The notes: generated by a model from the letters alone, not told the origin. DNA of 64,000 nt from Methylovorus sp. MM2 (GCF_001648895.1 NZ_LXUF01000001.1:930001-994000); one strand, 5' to 3'. Shown: positions 14,991 through 25,708, counted from the first letter of the stretch. Made by a program: numbers and translations.

Positions 14991-15920
14991 ATGAGTCATC
15001 TGCTACATTTAATCGAGCAATATGGTCTTGCGCTGGTGTTCATCAATGTTTTGCTTGAACAGGTGGGTTTACCTTTACCAGCTTACCCAACGCTGATTAT
15101 TTCAGGGGCATTATTAAGCCAAGGTGATTATGCATCCGCCACTTTATTATTGCTGACTGCTGTCGTTGCATCGCTGATTGCGGACATTTCATGGTATCGG
15201 GCAGGTAGGCGCTACGGTAAGCGTGTGATGGCCATGCTCTGTAAAATCTCTCTATCACCAGACTCATGTGTGAGGCAAACATCCTCCATCTATACGCGAT
15301 GGGGCGCACCTTCTTTGATGGTCGCAAAATTTATTCCAGGGTTTGCTTCGATTGCAAGCGGCATGGCGGGCACGATAGGTACACGTCAATCTGCATTTAT
15401 ATTCTTCGATGCGATTGGTGCCGCGTTATGGGCTGGGTTGGCGATATATCTGGGTACATTATTTAGTACCACAGTGGATGATCTATTGAATGTGCTCTTG
15501 ACGCTGGGAAAATGGGGTAGCTTTTTGATTCTAGCTGCATTTGTGGCGTATATCGCATCAAAATGGTGGCAACGCAAACGTTTCTTGAAGTCATTACATA
15601 TGGCGCGTATCTCCGTAGAGGAATTACGTTTGATGCTAGAAGAAGGGAATGCGCCGTTCATTGTGGATGTACGGTTGCCTGCCTCACAACAAGCAGGTCG
15701 AATTCCCGGTGCTGTAGTCATATCCAACAATGACGTGAACTCGTTAATGCTGGATGCACCGTTGGATGGTGAGATTATTGTCTATTGTGAATGCCCAAAT
15801 GAGGCCTCTGCGGCAAAGGTGGCAAAATATCTGATGGGCAAGGGTTACACGCGAGTGCGGCCATTAACTGGCGGCATTAATGCTTGGATTGCTGCCGGGC
15901 ATGGGATTGAAAAAGAGTAA
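14991..15920 (+). CDS. DedA-family membrane protein fused to a rhodanese domain
   Basis: 309 residues. Residues 1-195 form a DedA/SNARE-associated domain with several membrane helices and the conserved E-x-GLPLPAYP near residue 24 and a FIPGFASIASGMAG re-entrant segment. Residues ~205-305 form a rhodanese domain with the active-site loop YCECPNE (Cys near 265). DedA proteins are proton-coupled lipid-carrier flippases; the rhodanese domain suggests a sulfur-transfer or redox function at the cytoplasmic face. Confidence 0.85.
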   Translation: MSHLLHLIEQYGLALVFINVLLEQVGLPLPAYPTLIISGALLSQGDYASATLLLLTAVVASLIADISWYRAGRRYGKRVMAMLCKISLSPDSCVRQTSSIYTRWGAPSLMVAKFIPGFASIASGMAGTIGTRQSAFIFFDAIGAALWAGLAIYLGTLFSTTVDDLLNVLLTLGKWGSFLILAAFVAYIASKWWQRKRFLKSLHMARISVEELRLMLEEGNAPFIVDVRLPASQQAGRIPGAVVISNNDVNSLMLDAPLDGEIIVYCECPNEASAAKVAKYLMGKGYTRVRPLTGGINAWIAAGHGIEKE

Positions 15921-15950
15921 GTTTTAGCCTGACTATTTACATTACGCTAT

Positions 15951-16208
15951 TCAGCTTATCTCTTGATCCTGTAGCAGAATGGAGACTCTTGCGTGCAATA
16001 CCATATTTTCAAGCACCAGCCTTGTCACAGTGGCAGCCATGATGTTTTCTCGAGATTGTGCATCTGAATCAAGACTATTGAGTAATTCAACCACATTCAA
16101 GCATGCCAATTGCCTTAGATCGGTTTCATCAAATGGCAGGCCGGAAAAATCAATCGGGTCTTCTTTTTCGATTTCTTCCAGCAGTTCAAGCAGTATTTCT
16201 GGTTTCAT
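15951..16208 (-). CDS. Conserved-looking small acidic protein, unknown
   Basis: 85 residues, acidic and predicted helical, starting MKPEILLELLEEIEKEDP. No motif recognised. It stands alone between dedA and comEA. Codon use is like the neighbours, so I regard it as a real gene. Confidence 0.5.
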   Translation of the reverse strand: MKPEILLELLEEIEKEDPIDFSGLPFDETDLRQLACLNVVELLNSLDSDAQSRENIMAATVTRLVLENMVLHARVSILLQDQEIS

Positions 16209-16262
16209 GATTCCAGATACCTATCGCGTTAGATTCTAATTAGAAAGACAGTCCATCCAGCA

Positions 16263-16544
16263 TTACTGGCTCTTGGCTTTATCAGCTTTGCCGCCTTTAA
16301 CGCTGATCTCGTCTTTGATCTTTTCTATTATCTTAGGACCAAAGCCTTTGACATTATCCAAGTCGTTTATCGATTTGAATGCACCATGCTGCTTGCGGTA
16401 TTCAATGATCGCTAGCGATTTTTTCGGACCTATGCCGGTGACAGATTGAAGTTCATCTTGCGTTGCGGTATTGATATTCACGGCTGAGAGTGCGGGCAGC
16501 GAGAAAGCAAATGTAAGCAATAAAATGAGGAATATTTTTCGCAT
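16263..16544 (-). CDS. ComEA-like helix-hairpin-helix protein
   Basis: 93 residues: signal peptide (MRKIFLILLLTFAFSLPALSA), then two helix-hairpin-helix repeats (VNINTATQDELQSVTGIGPKKS and INDLDNVKGFGPKIIEKI) and a basic tail. This is the periplasmic DNA-binding ComEA type, which takes up DNA during natural transformation. Stand-alone short forms are usual in betaproteobacteria. Confidence 0.85.
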   Translation of the reverse strand: MRKIFLILLLTFAFSLPALSAVNINTATQDELQSVTGIGPKKSLAIIEYRKQHGAFKSINDLDNVKGFGPKIIEKIKDEISVKGGKADKAKSQ

Positions 16545-16590
16545 GATATTTTCTCTAATCTAGCTCGGCTTAGATATAAATTCTTTGGAT

Positions 16591-17292
16591 TTAAGCGATC
16601 TCTTGTACGATGGCATGCAATGCCGCAAGTGGATCATCGGCTTTGGTAATGGGTCTGCCAATCACTAGATAGCTAGCCCCCAGTTTTAGCGCCTCTGAGG
16701 GCGTTACGATGCGGGATTGATCATCTTTACTTGCAGATGCAGGGCGTATGCCTGGTGTTACCAAACAGAAATCTGCCCCCAGCTTTTCCCTGAGTATCGG
16801 TGCTTCCTGGGCTGAGCATACGACGCCATCCAAGCCAGCCTCTTTAGTCTGGGTTGCTAGGTTAAGTACGTGGCTTTGCAGATCGGTTTGTACGCCGATT
16901 TTTTTAAGCGAGGCTTCGTCCATGCTAGTCAGCACTGTAACGGCAATCAATAAGGAATCATAACCGCTTTTGGCTACCCCTTCTTTTGCTGCACGCATCA
17001 TGGTTTCACCGCCAGACGCATGTACGTTCAGCATCCATACCCCCAATCGACTGGCAGCTTCGCAAGCTTTGGCTACGGTGTTGGGGATGTCATGAAATTT
17101 CAGGTCGAGAAAAACACCAAAACCTTTTGCCGATAGCTCTTCTACCAAACGTGGCCCCGCCGCGGTGAAAAGCTCTTTACCGACTTTTAACCTGCATAGC
17201 TTTGGGTCTAGCTGCTCGACTAGATTTAATGCAGCGCTAGCCTCGGCGTAGTCTAGCGCAACGACGATTTTAGGATCTGGAGTAGAGGTCAT
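16591..17292 (-). CDS. pyrF: Orotidine 5'-phosphate decarboxylase
   Basis: 233 residues, full length. It carries the family signature [12 protein letters not shown] near residue 60 with the catalytic Asp-Lys-Asp set, and the phosphate-binding GIRPAS and IGRPI segments near the C-terminus. It performs the last step of UMP synthesis. It overlaps lapB by 4 bases and is probably co-transcribed with it. Confidence 0.96.
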   Translation of the reverse strand: MTSTPDPKIVVALDYAEASAALNLVEQLDPKLCRLKVGKELFTAAGPRLVEELSAKGFGVFLDLKFHDIPNTVAKACEAASRLGVWMLNVHASGGETMMRAAKEGVAKSGYDSLLIAVTVLTSMDEASLKKIGVQTDLQSHVLNLATQTKEAGLDGVVCSAQEAPILREKLGADFCLVTPGIRPASASKDDQSRIVTPSEALKLGASYLVIGRPITKADDPLAALHAIVQEIA

Positions 17293-18455
17293 ACAGCGGT
17301 TTCGCTAGGTTCGGATGGCAGAGATTCCCAAGCGTTGCATGCAGGGCATTGCCAATGGTAATTTTTGGCACGAAAACCACATTGGCTGCAACAGTAAACA
17401 TTGCGGTTGCCTATCGCCCGGCGAACCGTTTGTTGCATGAGCAAAGTATCTTGTGCTTCGCTTGTGTCGCTCGCCGCACGTGACTCCAAAAGCTGGTCAA
17501 GTGTTTGCAGACTAGGTCTTTTTGCCAGTTCGTCACGTGCAAGTTTTGCGGCACTTTCAGCGCCTTCTTCTTTCATCGTTGCCTGATAGACTACGTTCAA
17601 TAATGTGGGTAGCTGGTAGGTCTGCAAATAATTTCTCAGAAGCTGCATGCCTTCGGCTGTTTCCCCGATTGCGCGGTAGCTATTCAACATTTTCTCGGCA
17701 ATCAAGCTGAGATATTCAGGGTCTTGGAACTCAATACGTTTCCAGATGGAAATTGCATTTTTATGCGTGTTGTTCGCTGCCTCCATGTCGCCCAACATGA
17801 TGTTTGCCCGCACACAGTTCTTGTTGGCATCTAGTGCTTTATCCAGCTCATATCTCGCTGTATGAAGATCGTTATCTAAAATGGATTTCATCGCTGTTTC
17901 GCAATAATATTGCGCGATTTCCTTACGGAAGGGGATGCCGGATAAACGTTCTAATTCGGTAGCGATCTTGATCGCTCGATCCCACTCGCGTTCACGTGTG
18001 TATATCTCGAGCAATGCGCGTAATGCAGGCTGTTTGTAGCGGCTATCATCCAGTGACTTGAATAACTCTTCAGCACGGTCGAATAAACCCGCTTTTAGGT
18101 AATCCTGCGCCAGTTCAGCCATCACAGCCTGTTTTTGGGTATGGGGTAGTTCTTTTCTATCCAGCAAATTCAGATGTAAGTGAATGGCTCTATCTACTTC
18201 GCCTCTGCGGCGGAACAGACTGCCTAGTGCAAAGTGCAGCTCAAGTGAGTCAGCATTCGCTTCGACTGCCTCAGTAAATGCTTCAATCGCCTTGTCATGC
18301 TGGTCTGAGATAAGGAAGTTCAGGCCTTTGAAATAAGCTGCTGGCAAGGTGGTGGATTCTGAAAGCAGTTGGTTAATGTCCACACGTGCCGCCAGCCAGC
18401 CTAGCGTAAAGAACAAGGGTAGGGCGAGTAGCCACCAGTATTCGAATTCCATCAT
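17289..18455 (-). CDS. lapB: LapB (YciM) lipopolysaccharide assembly regulator
   Basis: 388 residues. One N-terminal membrane helix ([17 protein letters not shown]), about nine TPR-like repeats, and a C-terminal rubredoxin-like zinc ribbon CSQCGF...CPAC, all features of LapB. In E. coli LapB guides LpxC to FtsH and so controls LPS synthesis. It follows lapA, the usual partner. Confidence 0.93.
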   Translation of the reverse strand: MMEFEYWWLLALPLFFTLGWLAARVDINQLLSESTTLPAAYFKGLNFLISDQHDKAIEAFTEAVEANADSLELHFALGSLFRRRGEVDRAIHLHLNLLDRKELPHTQKQAVMAELAQDYLKAGLFDRAEELFKSLDDSRYKQPALRALLEIYTREREWDRAIKIATELERLSGIPFRKEIAQYYCETAMKSILDNDLHTARYELDKALDANKNCVRANIMLGDMEAANNTHKNAISIWKRIEFQDPEYLSLIAEKMLNSYRAIGETAEGMQLLRNYLQTYQLPTLLNVVYQATMKEEGAESAAKLARDELAKRPSLQTLDQLLESRAASDTSEAQDTLLMQQTVRRAIGNRNVYCCSQCGFRAKNYHWQCPACNAWESLPSEPSETAV

Positions 18456-18545
18456 GGTTTCTGGGTCTTCTCTAAGTGAATTTCACGTAAGTGCATTTCA
18501 GGAGGGTGCGATATCATTATTCAGTTTTTATTTTCTAGGGCCGAG

Positions 18546-18803
18546 TTATGTCTTAGCACCCAGTGACTTGAGTTCACGCTTGATCGCTAATAATTGCTGG
18601 CGTTGTTTGATTAATGCGCCGATAAAAGCCATTAGCCCGACCAATGTGCCGATCAAAAACGAGATAAAAAGCATCAGCCACAAAGGTGCTTGCCAGATAA
18701 ACCCCAGATAGTAACGAACCTCTACAGGCTCTGCATTCTTAAAGGCAAAACCAAGTAGCAGGATGAATAACAAGACGCCAAGCGCAAGGTATAAATATCG
18801 CAT
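18546..18803 (-). CDS. lapA: LapA, DUF1049 inner-membrane protein
   Basis: 85 residues with two membrane helices (LYLALGVLLFILLLGFAF and LWLMLFISFLIGTLVGLMAFIGAL) and a basic coiled tail, the DUF1049/LapA pattern. It lies upstream of lapB in the same direction. Confidence 0.85.
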   Translation of the reverse strand: MRYLYLALGVLLFILLLGFAFKNAEPVEVRYYLGFIWQAPLWLMLFISFLIGTLVGLMAFIGALIKQRQQLLAIKRELKSLGAKT

Positions 18804-18872
18804 GCCTTAATTTTACTAAGGTGCGCCGAAAAGTGCTAATGAATCTGGAAAATATATAAAGAAGATGTACAT

Positions 18873-18912
18873 GAAAAAACGGCAATATCCCATTTTTGTA
18901 GAATATTGCCGT
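18873..18912 (-). terminator. Terminator after ihfB
   Basis: A ten-base perfect stem (ACGGCAATAT / ATATTGCCGT, 18879-18888 and 18903-18912) is followed on the minus strand by six T (18873-18878). It ends the rpsA-ihfB transcript before lapA. Confidence 0.8.
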
Positions 18913-18932
18913 TCTTCTAAAGCAACGATTAC

Positions 18933-19217
18933 TTAAACAACTAAATCAACGCGCTCTCTTAACTCTTTACCTGCTTTAAAGTGCGGTACATATTTCTCAG
19001 GTACCTGTACTTTAGAGCCGGTCTTTGGGTTGCGACCAAGACGCGGTGGGCGGTAGTTTAAACTGAAACTACCAAACCCGCGGATCTCGATACGCTCACC
19101 AGTCGAGAGGTTGTCCGACATTGAGTCAAGGATAGCTTTTACTGAAAGCTCAGCATCCTTGACGACAAGCTGCGGAAAACGCGCGGCTAGATTAGCTATT
19201 AGCTCGGATTTTGTCAT
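18933..19217 (-). CDS. ihfB: Integration host factor subunit beta
   Basis: 94 residues of the HU/IHF family: [17 protein letters not shown] start, then [22 protein letters not shown], the family signature at the DNA-contacting arm. The position right after rpsA is diagnostic for ihfB. It bends DNA at specific sites with IhfA. Confidence 0.95.
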   Translation of the reverse strand: MTKSELIANLAARFPQLVVKDAELSVKAILDSMSDNLSTGERIEIRGFGSFSLNYRPPRLGRNPKTGSKVQVPEKYVPHFKAGKELRERVDLVV

Positions 19218-19228
19218 GGCTAATCGCC

Positions 19229-20944
19229 TTACTCGTTGTTTTTGCCGTCAAGTTTAGCTTTTAGCAGAGCGCCCAGATTAGTGGTACCAGCTGTGCCAGC
19301 GTCATTGCTGTATTTTTGTACTGCATCTGCTTCTTCAGCAATATCTTTGGCTTTGATCGACAGAGTAATTGCACGCGTCTTACGATCAACGTTAGTGATG
19401 CGTGCTTCGATTTCGTCACCTACTTTAAGTGCAGTTGTTGCATCTTCGATTTTTTCGCGTGAGATATCAGCAGCACGGACGTAACCTTCAACTTCGCCAT
19501 CCAGAGTAATCACAGCGCCCTTAGCTTCAACAGACTTAACGGTACCCTTAACGATTGCACCTTTATCATTCACTGTTGTGTAAGCACCGAATGGGTCATT
19601 GTCCATTTGCTTAACGCCAAGAGAGATACGCTCTTTCTCAACATCGATGCTAAGTACCAATGCTTCAACTTCATCACCCTTCTTGAAGTTGCGAATCGCT
19701 TCTTCGCCAGTCTGGTTCCATGAGAGGTCAGATAAATGAACCAAACCATCAATGCCACCTGGCAAGCCGATGAATACACCGAAGTCAGTGATTGATTTGA
19801 TCTGGCCGCTAACTTTGTCACCCTTTTTGTGGGTGGCTGAGAAATCATCCCATGGGTTAGCTTGGCATTGTTTCATGCCCAATGAGAGGCGGCGGCGGTC
19901 TTCGTCGATCTCAAGGATCATGACTTCAACTTCATCACCTAATTGCGCGATCTTAGCTGGATGAACGTTCTTGTTTGTCCAATCCATTTCAGAAACGTGA
20001 ACCAAACCTTCGATACCTGGTTCGATTTCAACGAATGCGCCGTAGTCGGTCAAGTTAGTGACTTTACCGAACAGGCGTGTGCTCACTGGGTAACGGCGTG
20101 TCAATGCAACCCATGGGTCATCACCAAGTTGTTTGATACCTAATGAAACACGGTTTTTGTCTTGATCGAACTTAAGAATCTTAGCTTCAACTTCTTCACC
20201 AACTGTAAGCACTTCTGATGGGTGCTTAACGCGACGCCATGCCAAGTCAGTGATGTGTAGCAAGCCATCGATACCACCGAGGTCAACGAATGCGCCGTAG
20301 TCGGTGATGTTCTTGACGATACCCTTAACGATAGCGCCTTCTTTCAATGAGCCAAGCAATGCTTCGCGGTCTGCACCCATGTTCTCTTCAAGAACAGCAC
20401 GGCGTGAAACCACAACGTTGTTACGCTTGCGATCAAGCTTGATAACTTTGAAATCCCATTCTTTGTTTTCGAATGGCGTTGTATCTTTTACTGGGCGTAG
20501 ATCAACCAATGAACCAGGAAGGAAAGCGCGGATGCTGTTAACCATTACAGTCAAGCCACCCTTAACGCGACCATTGACCATACCCTTGATGATGCGAGCC
20601 TCATTCATCGCATTTTCAAGATCAAGCCATGCAGCCAGACGTTTCGCTTTCTCACGGGAAAGCTTGGTTGAGCCGTAGCCATCTTCAAGTGTTTCGATCG
20701 CAACTTGAACGAAGTCGCCAACGCTAACTTCAAGTTCACCGCGATCATTATGGAATTCGGTAGTAGGGATGATGCTTTCGGACTTAAGTCCTGCGTTAAC
20801 GATAACAAAGTCGTCGTCAATCGAGATTACTTCGGCGGTGATAACTTCACCAGAGCGCATTTCTTGACGCGCCAAGCTTTCTTCAAAAAGTGCTGCAAAG
20901 CTTTCGCCGGTAGAGGAGGTTGTGTTGGTTGAAAGATTAGCCAT
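19229..20944 (-). CDS. rpsA: 30S ribosomal protein S1
   Basis: 571 residues with six S1/OB repeats. Repeated 'DYGAFV-(D/E)L-G-G-I-(D/E)GL-(L/V)H' signatures are visible. Full length for a proteobacterial S1, which helps mRNA binding to the ribosome. A terminator separates it from cmk, so it probably has its own promoter. Confidence 0.97.
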   Translation of the reverse strand: MANLSTNTTSSTGESFAALFEESLARQEMRSGEVITAEVISIDDDFVIVNAGLKSESIIPTTEFHNDRGELEVSVGDFVQVAIETLEDGYGSTKLSREKAKRLAAWLDLENAMNEARIIKGMVNGRVKGGLTVMVNSIRAFLPGSLVDLRPVKDTTPFENKEWDFKVIKLDRKRNNVVVSRRAVLEENMGADREALLGSLKEGAIVKGIVKNITDYGAFVDLGGIDGLLHITDLAWRRVKHPSEVLTVGEEVEAKILKFDQDKNRVSLGIKQLGDDPWVALTRRYPVSTRLFGKVTNLTDYGAFVEIEPGIEGLVHVSEMDWTNKNVHPAKIAQLGDEVEVMILEIDEDRRRLSLGMKQCQANPWDDFSATHKKGDKVSGQIKSITDFGVFIGLPGGIDGLVHLSDLSWNQTGEEAIRNFKKGDEVEALVLSIDVEKERISLGVKQMDNDPFGAYTTVNDKGAIVKGTVKSVEAKGAVITLDGEVEGYVRAADISREKIEDATTALKVGDEIEARITNVDRKTRAITLSIKAKDIAEEADAVQKYSNDAGTAGTTNLGALLKAKLDGKNNE

Positions 20945-20980
20945 TAAATAAATTACCTAAAGTGCCCACCGTGCAGTGGG

Positions 20981-21018
20981 AAAAATTAAAAAAGCCATGA
21001 ACTCGTGAAGCTCACGGC
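20981..21018 (-). terminator. Terminator between cmk and rpsA
   Basis: On the minus strand GCCGTGA (complement of 21012-21018) pairs with TCATGGC (complement of 20994-21000, one G-T pair), followed by a T-rich run (20981-20993). It would end the tyrA-aroA-cmk transcript. Confidence 0.65.
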
Positions 21019-21046
21019 GCTATATTGATTACTACTACAACTAATA

Positions 21047-21727
21047 CTATTTATTCAGGGATTTTTCTGCGTAAGACAGTACGGTTTCGACTGCTTGCGC
21101 TATGCTAAGATTACTCGTTTCAAGCAACTCGGCATCTTCAGCTTGCTGCAAAGGCGCTACCAGCCGTTGCTGGTCCCTGACATCACGTGATTGCAAATCT
21201 GACAGAATATCCGCTAGATTAGCATGGATTCCTTTTGACATCAACTGCTTATATCGCCTTTCAGCGCGAATCTCAGCTGTTGCTGTTAGGAATATTTTGG
21301 TGGTGGCATCAGGGAATATCACCGTTGCCATATCCCGGCCATCTGCAACGAGCCCCGGTGCTTTGCGAAAGCTATGTTGTAAACCAACCAGGGCATGCCT
21401 GACTGCGGGATGTACGGCGACCTCTGACGCACCTTTCCCCATTTTTTCAGTGCGTACATCGTCACTGACATCTTGGCCATTCAAATAGATATTTCCATCC
21501 TCGAACTGGATATTCAGGCTAGGTACCATCTTGCCTAATTCCACTGCATTTGCCCAATCGATATTCGCCGCTAGTGCTGCCAGTGCAACGATACGGTAAA
21601 GCGCGCCTGAATCGAGGTAGTGGTAGCCCAGCTTTTCAGCCACAAGTTGAGCCACTGTGCCTTTGCCCGATGCGGATGGGCCATCGATCGCAATGACAGG
21701 AATGGATTGATAGTTGGTAGATTTCAA
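21047..21727 (-). CDS. cmk: Cytidylate kinase
   Basis: 226 residues. P-loop IDGPSASGKGT at residues 14-24 and the DGRDM..VIFPDA segment of CMP kinases. It phosphorylates CMP/dCMP. It sits between aroA and rpsA, the conserved proteobacterial order. Confidence 0.96.
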   Translation of the reverse strand: MKSTNYQSIPVIAIDGPSASGKGTVAQLVAEKLGYHYLDSGALYRIVALAALAANIDWANAVELGKMVPSLNIQFEDGNIYLNGQDVSDDVRTEKMGKGASEVAVHPAVRHALVGLQHSFRKAPGLVADGRDMATVIFPDATTKIFLTATAEIRAERRYKQLMSKGIHANLADILSDLQSRDVRDQQRLVAPLQQAEDAELLETSNLSIAQAVETVLSYAEKSLNK

Positions 21728-21761
21728 GTTCTTTTACTTAATGATAAGTGGTTATTAATGA

Positions 21762-23054
21762 TTAACTTTGAATGATAGAGGAGAATCGCTCGAAGTAATC
21801 AGGGAAGGTTTTGGCAACGCAACCGGGATCATTGATGGTGATGGGCACGCCGCCGAGTGAAACCAGCGAAAAGCACATCGCCATGCGATGGTCATCGTAA
21901 GTGTCAATCACAGCATTGGGCGTCAATTTTTCTGGGGGCGTAATGGTGATGTAATCGGCACCTTCTTCAACGGTAGCACCGACTTTTCGTAATTCAGTTG
22001 CCATGGCTGTCAATCGGTCTGTTTCTTTGACGCGCCAACTGGCGATATTACGTAAAGTGGTCGTGCCATCAGCGAATAGCGCCGCTACCGCCAAAGTCAT
22101 TGCGGCATCTGGTATATGGTTACAATCCATATTCAATGCTTTAAGTTTGCCATTTGTTGGCGCGCTGGACTCTATCCAGTTATTTTCCCAGCTAATGCGC
22201 CCACCCATTGCCGTTAAGGCTTCTGTAAACCTGATATCGCCTTGAATACTATCTTTAGTGATCCCTTGTACGCGTACAGGGCCAGCGCCAATAGCGCCCG
22301 CAGCTAGAAAATAAGAAGCTGAAGATGCATCGCCTTCAACAAAAACTTTTCCTGGGGTTTGGTAATGACTATTCCCACGGATGAAAAATCTTTGCCAGCC
22401 CTCGCGCTCTACTTGAACGCCGAATTTTGCCATCAGGTTCAGAGTGATCTCAATATAAGGTTTTGATATCAATTCGCCGATGACTTCAATCCTAAAGTCT
22501 TGCTTGGTCAAGGGCGCAGCCATCAATAAGGCGGTGAGGAATTGGCTGGAGACATTACCTTTGACTTGTACTGTGGGGGTGGCCTTTATTTTAGCTGGAG
22601 ATACCTTCAACGGTGGAAAACCGGGTGCTCCTAAATACTCAATATCTGCGCCAGCCAGCCTTAGTGCATCGACGAGATCGCCGATGGGGCGTTCATGCAT
22701 GCGAGGAACGCCTGAAAGAGTGTAATGTCCGTTGGAAAAGGCCAGGGCCGCAGTGAGCGGGCGGAAGGCCGTGCCTGCATTCCCTAAAAAGATATCGGCC
22801 TGTTTGTTTGGGAAGTTGCCGCCAGTGCCTTGGACTATCCAGCCATTTGCGCCTGTTTTTTCTAAGCTAACACCTAGTGCTTGTAGCGCTTCCAGCATGC
22901 GTTCGGTGTCATCGGAGGCTAGGAGGTCATGGATATCAGTGATGCCATCAGACAGTGCCGCGAGTAATAAGGTACGGTTGGATATGCTTTTTGACCCGGG
23001 AAGAACGACATTTCCTCCTGCTTTTGTAGCTGCTTTTAGTACAAGTGTTTCCAT
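21762..23054 (-). CDS. aroA: EPSP synthase (3-phosphoshikimate 1-carboxyvinyltransferase)
   Basis: 430 residues. It has the family signatures [10 protein letters not shown] near residue 18, [11 protein letters not shown] near residue 90 and the later VKETDRL segment. It catalyses the sixth shikimate step. It begins 1 base after the tyrA stop, so the two are co-translated. Confidence 0.97.
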   Translation of the reverse strand: METLVLKAATKAGGNVVLPGSKSISNRTLLLAALSDGITDIHDLLASDDTERMLEALQALGVSLEKTGANGWIVQGTGGNFPNKQADIFLGNAGTAFRPLTAALAFSNGHYTLSGVPRMHERPIGDLVDALRLAGADIEYLGAPGFPPLKVSPAKIKATPTVQVKGNVSSQFLTALLMAAPLTKQDFRIEVIGELISKPYIEITLNLMAKFGVQVEREGWQRFFIRGNSHYQTPGKVFVEGDASSASYFLAAGAIGAGPVRVQGITKDSIQGDIRFTEALTAMGGRISWENNWIESSAPTNGKLKALNMDCNHIPDAAMTLAVAALFADGTTTLRNIASWRVKETDRLTAMATELRKVGATVEEGADYITITPPEKLTPNAVIDTYDDHRMAMCFSLVSLGGVPITINDPGCVAKTFPDYFERFSSIIQS

Positions 23055-23945
23055 TTATTCTGTTTCGCTGCTTCTCTGGGCTGCTATTTTTTTGTTTTCA
23101 GCCCATGTATTGCGTACAGTGCTTGCGCGCTCAAATAGCGCTTGCAACTCGGCGCCGTTGTTTTCTTGTAAAAGCGTTTGGATATTGCTTAGTTGTTGCT
23201 GGTATGTAGTAAGCTCAGTCATGAGGGCCGCACGATTTGCAATGCTGATATCGCGCCACATTTCAGGCGAGCTGCCTGCGATTCTTGTGAAGTCACGAAA
23301 GCCGCTAGCAGCAAAATCGAAGAACTGTTTTGCGTCGGGGCGTTCGGCTAAATCTTCTACTAGGGCAAAGGCAAGCAGATGGGGCAGGTGGCTCACAGCA
23401 GCAAAAATACTGTCATGTTGCTGCGCTGACATTTCGTTAATCAATGCGCCTGCATCGTGCCAGAGTTTGCGCACTTTTTCCAAGGCAAGCTCACTGGTGC
23501 TATCGATGGGGGTCAGCACTACATTCTTGCCATCAAAAAGATCGGCTTTGGCTGACGATACACCACTTTTTTCTGCGCCTGCAATCGGGTGCCCGGGCAC
23601 GAATTGGCTGATTTTTTTACCAAGCGCGCCTGCATATGCAACTACATCAGACTTTGTGCTGCCAGCATCGGTAACAATGGTGTTGGGGGTAAGGTGAGTG
23701 GCTATAGAGGCAAGTATGCTGGCCGTTTGCGCTACCGGTGTTGCTATCACGATCATATCTGCATCAGCCAATGCAGTTTCAATATGGGATTCTGCGCTAT
23801 CAATGACGCCTAGCTCAATCGCTTCATCCAGACTCTTATGATTCCGATCCACGCCTGTTATATGCAATGTAGGGTGTTTGCGTTTGAGCGCGAGGGCGAG
23901 TGAACCGCCAATTAGACCAACCCCGAAAATGACCAGTTTATTCAA
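23055..23945 (-). CDS. tyrA: Prephenate dehydrogenase
   Basis: 296 residues. NAD(P)-binding GVGLIGGSLAL at residues 8-18, and the GHPIAGAEKSG substrate segment near 125 with its conserved His. It makes 4-hydroxyphenylpyruvate for tyrosine synthesis (or accepts arogenate). First gene of the aromatic operon here. Confidence 0.93.
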   Translation of the reverse strand: MNKLVIFGVGLIGGSLALALKRKHPTLHITGVDRNHKSLDEAIELGVIDSAESHIETALADADMIVIATPVAQTASILASIATHLTPNTIVTDAGSTKSDVVAYAGALGKKISQFVPGHPIAGAEKSGVSSAKADLFDGKNVVLTPIDSTSELALEKVRKLWHDAGALINEMSAQQHDSIFAAVSHLPHLLAFALVEDLAERPDAKQFFDFAASGFRDFTRIAGSSPEMWRDISIANRAALMTELTTYQQQLSNIQTLLQENNGAELQALFERASTVRNTWAENKKIAAQRSSETE

Positions 23946-24029
23946 TTGATAGCCGTGCTTTGTGACTGGAATATAAAGCCGGATTATAGCATGTCGAACT
24001 TATACTTAAGCTGGAAGGATGAATCAGGG

Positions 24030-24082
24030 AAGCAAGAGCGGCGTTCCAAACTTGGGTTTGCAAGCTAGAACGCCGATTGCTT
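24030..24082. repeat. Two-tier inverted repeat between tyrA and bpt
   Basis: Outer arms AAGCAA-CGGCGTTC and GAACGCCG-TTGCTT (24030-24046 and 24068-24082) have only small bulges, and an inner CAAAC/GTTTG hairpin lies between them. It sits in a 240-base spacer between convergent-free minus genes. There is no clear T tract, so a plain terminator is doubtful. The rest of the spacer shows no gene. Confidence 0.6.
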
Positions 24083-24184
24083 TGGAGATGACATTGAATG
24101 AGATTCATTATTATCTGAAAAGTTCAATCTATGATTGAAATGTAATTTCAAGTGATGGAGATTGAATGCTTGGGATTTTGATGC

Positions 24185-24919
24185 TTAAAGCAGCTTGGTA
24201 AGTGCTATAGGTACCCATTCAGTGTCTATTAACGCCTCTTGCGGCACGAATTTCTGCTTGTATGCCATCTTGGCGCTTTCCTTGATCCAGTAACCGAGAT
24301 AGAGATAATCGAAATTATTCGCCTTGCACCATTCGGTTAACCACATGACATTATAGGTACCGTAGCTTGCATGCGCATCGCTGGCATCGTAAAACGTGTA
24401 AACAGCCGAGATGCCATCGCCAACGATATCGAGCACGCTGACCATTTTAAGGTCGCCATCTAGGCGGAATTCAGCCATCATGCTTTCAACATTGCTTTGC
24501 ACGAGAAAATTGCGGTATTGCTCAGCCGTTTCATGATCTTTTGCACCATCATGACGGGCGATCTGGTAGGCAGAGTAAAGCGCGAAATGCTCTTCGTTAA
24601 AAGTCAGCGGGATAATCGTAGCAGTGAGGCTCTGGTGTTGCTTAAATGCACGCCGTTGGCTGCGTGTGGGCTTGAAGTCTTTCACGGGCAGACGTACGGG
24701 AATGCAAGCGTTACATAACTCACAATGCGGGCGGTATACGAATTTACCGCTACGCCGGAATCCTAACTGGATCAATCCGTTATAAGTTGGTGCGTCAACA
24801 AGGTGTTGAGGGGAAGCGATGAGTGATTGTGCCAGCTGCACTGGTAGATAACCACAGCTATAAGGTGTCGTCACATAGAACTGTAACTTGGCTAAAGGTA
24901 TGTCGTTCGGTAATGTCAT
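24185..24919 (-). CDS. bpt: Aspartate/glutamate leucyltransferase (Bpt/Ate family)
   Basis: 244 residues. N-terminal Cys-containing QFYVTTPYSCGYLP, a FVYRPHCELCNACIPVRLP segment, and C-terminal YLYLGYWI, matching the bacterial arginyl-transferase-like family that adds Leu to proteins starting with Asp or Glu. It overlaps aat by 4 bases: both feed the N-degron pathway to ClpS/ClpAP. Confidence 0.93.
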   Translation of the reverse strand: MTLPNDIPLAKLQFYVTTPYSCGYLPVQLAQSLIASPQHLVDAPTYNGLIQLGFRRSGKFVYRPHCELCNACIPVRLPVKDFKPTRSQRRAFKQHQSLTATIIPLTFNEEHFALYSAYQIARHDGAKDHETAEQYRNFLVQSNVESMMAEFRLDGDLKMVSVLDIVGDGISAVYTFYDASDAHASYGTYNVMWLTEWCKANNFDYLYLGYWIKESAKMAYKQKFVPQEALIDTEWVPIALTKLL

Positions 24920-25611
24920 GAGCTTACGTTGACCAGTCTTGAGAGTCTTTGTGAGAAATCATCTCTTGAGATTTCCCGCGCACCTAATGATGCTAAATGG
25001 GTTGTCTTCATTTGGCAATCTATCATGCGGAAATCTTGCGCTTTTAAATAGTTGACCAAGTGGACGAATGCGATCTTGGAGGCATCGGTTTTTCGGTGAA
25101 ACATGGATTCACCATAAAACATCTTACCTAGCGTGACGCCATACAAGCCGCCTGCCAATTCGCCATTTATCCATGTCTCGACACTGATGGCGTAGCCCAT
25201 GTTATGGAGCGCTTCATAGCCATTGATGATGTCAGGGGTGATCCACGTACCATCCTGACCTAATCGTGCCGTTTCAGCGCAGGCTTGCATGACTTCACGG
25301 AATGCAGTGTTAAAGCGGACTTCGTAATTGTTCTTTTTCAGCGTCTTTGCCAGTGAGTGCGATATCTTGAGTTCGTCCGGGAACAGCACCATGCGTGGAT
25401 TGGGGCTCCACCACATGACGGGTTCATCTGCACTGAACCAAGGGAATATCCCGCGCCTATAGGCCTCAAGCAGACGTTCGGGTGAGAGTTCTCCACCGAT
25501 GGCGATCAGACCATTTGGTTCTATGAGTGCCGCATCAAGTGGCGGAAAGTGCGAGTGTGCATCTAGCGCGGTCACCCGCCCACCCGGTAGCTGATAGTAA
25601 TAGTTACTCAC
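24916..25611 (-). CDS. aat: Leucyl/phenylalanyl-tRNA-protein transferase
   Basis: 231 residues, with the family signatures FPPLDAALIEPNGLIAIGG, RGIFPWFS and the later GGLYGVTLGKMFYGESMF. It attaches Leu or Phe to N-terminal Lys/Arg. It leads the two-gene N-degron operon. Confidence 0.96.
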   Translation of the reverse strand: MSNYYYQLPGGRVTALDAHSHFPPLDAALIEPNGLIAIGGELSPERLLEAYRRGIFPWFSADEPVMWWSPNPRMVLFPDELKISHSLAKTLKKNNYEVRFNTAFREVMQACAETARLGQDGTWITPDIINGYEALHNMGYAISVETWINGELAGGLYGVTLGKMFYGESMFHRKTDASKIAFVHLVNYLKAQDFRMIDCQMKTTHLASLGAREISRDDFSQRLSRLVNVSS

Positions 25612-25708
25612 TGCATCATGCCTTTATTGTTTGTGGCTTTGAACTTACTTTTATAGCTTTACTAGTTAGGCCTTTACTTGAGTTTATACTTTGTGATTCA
25701 ATCATTCC

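Noticed and set aside
22732-23697. Long 321-residue plus-strand reading opposite aroA/tyrA
   Set aside because: A shadow of two certain enzyme genes; its Ser/Ala/Cys-rich composition is typical of antisense frames.
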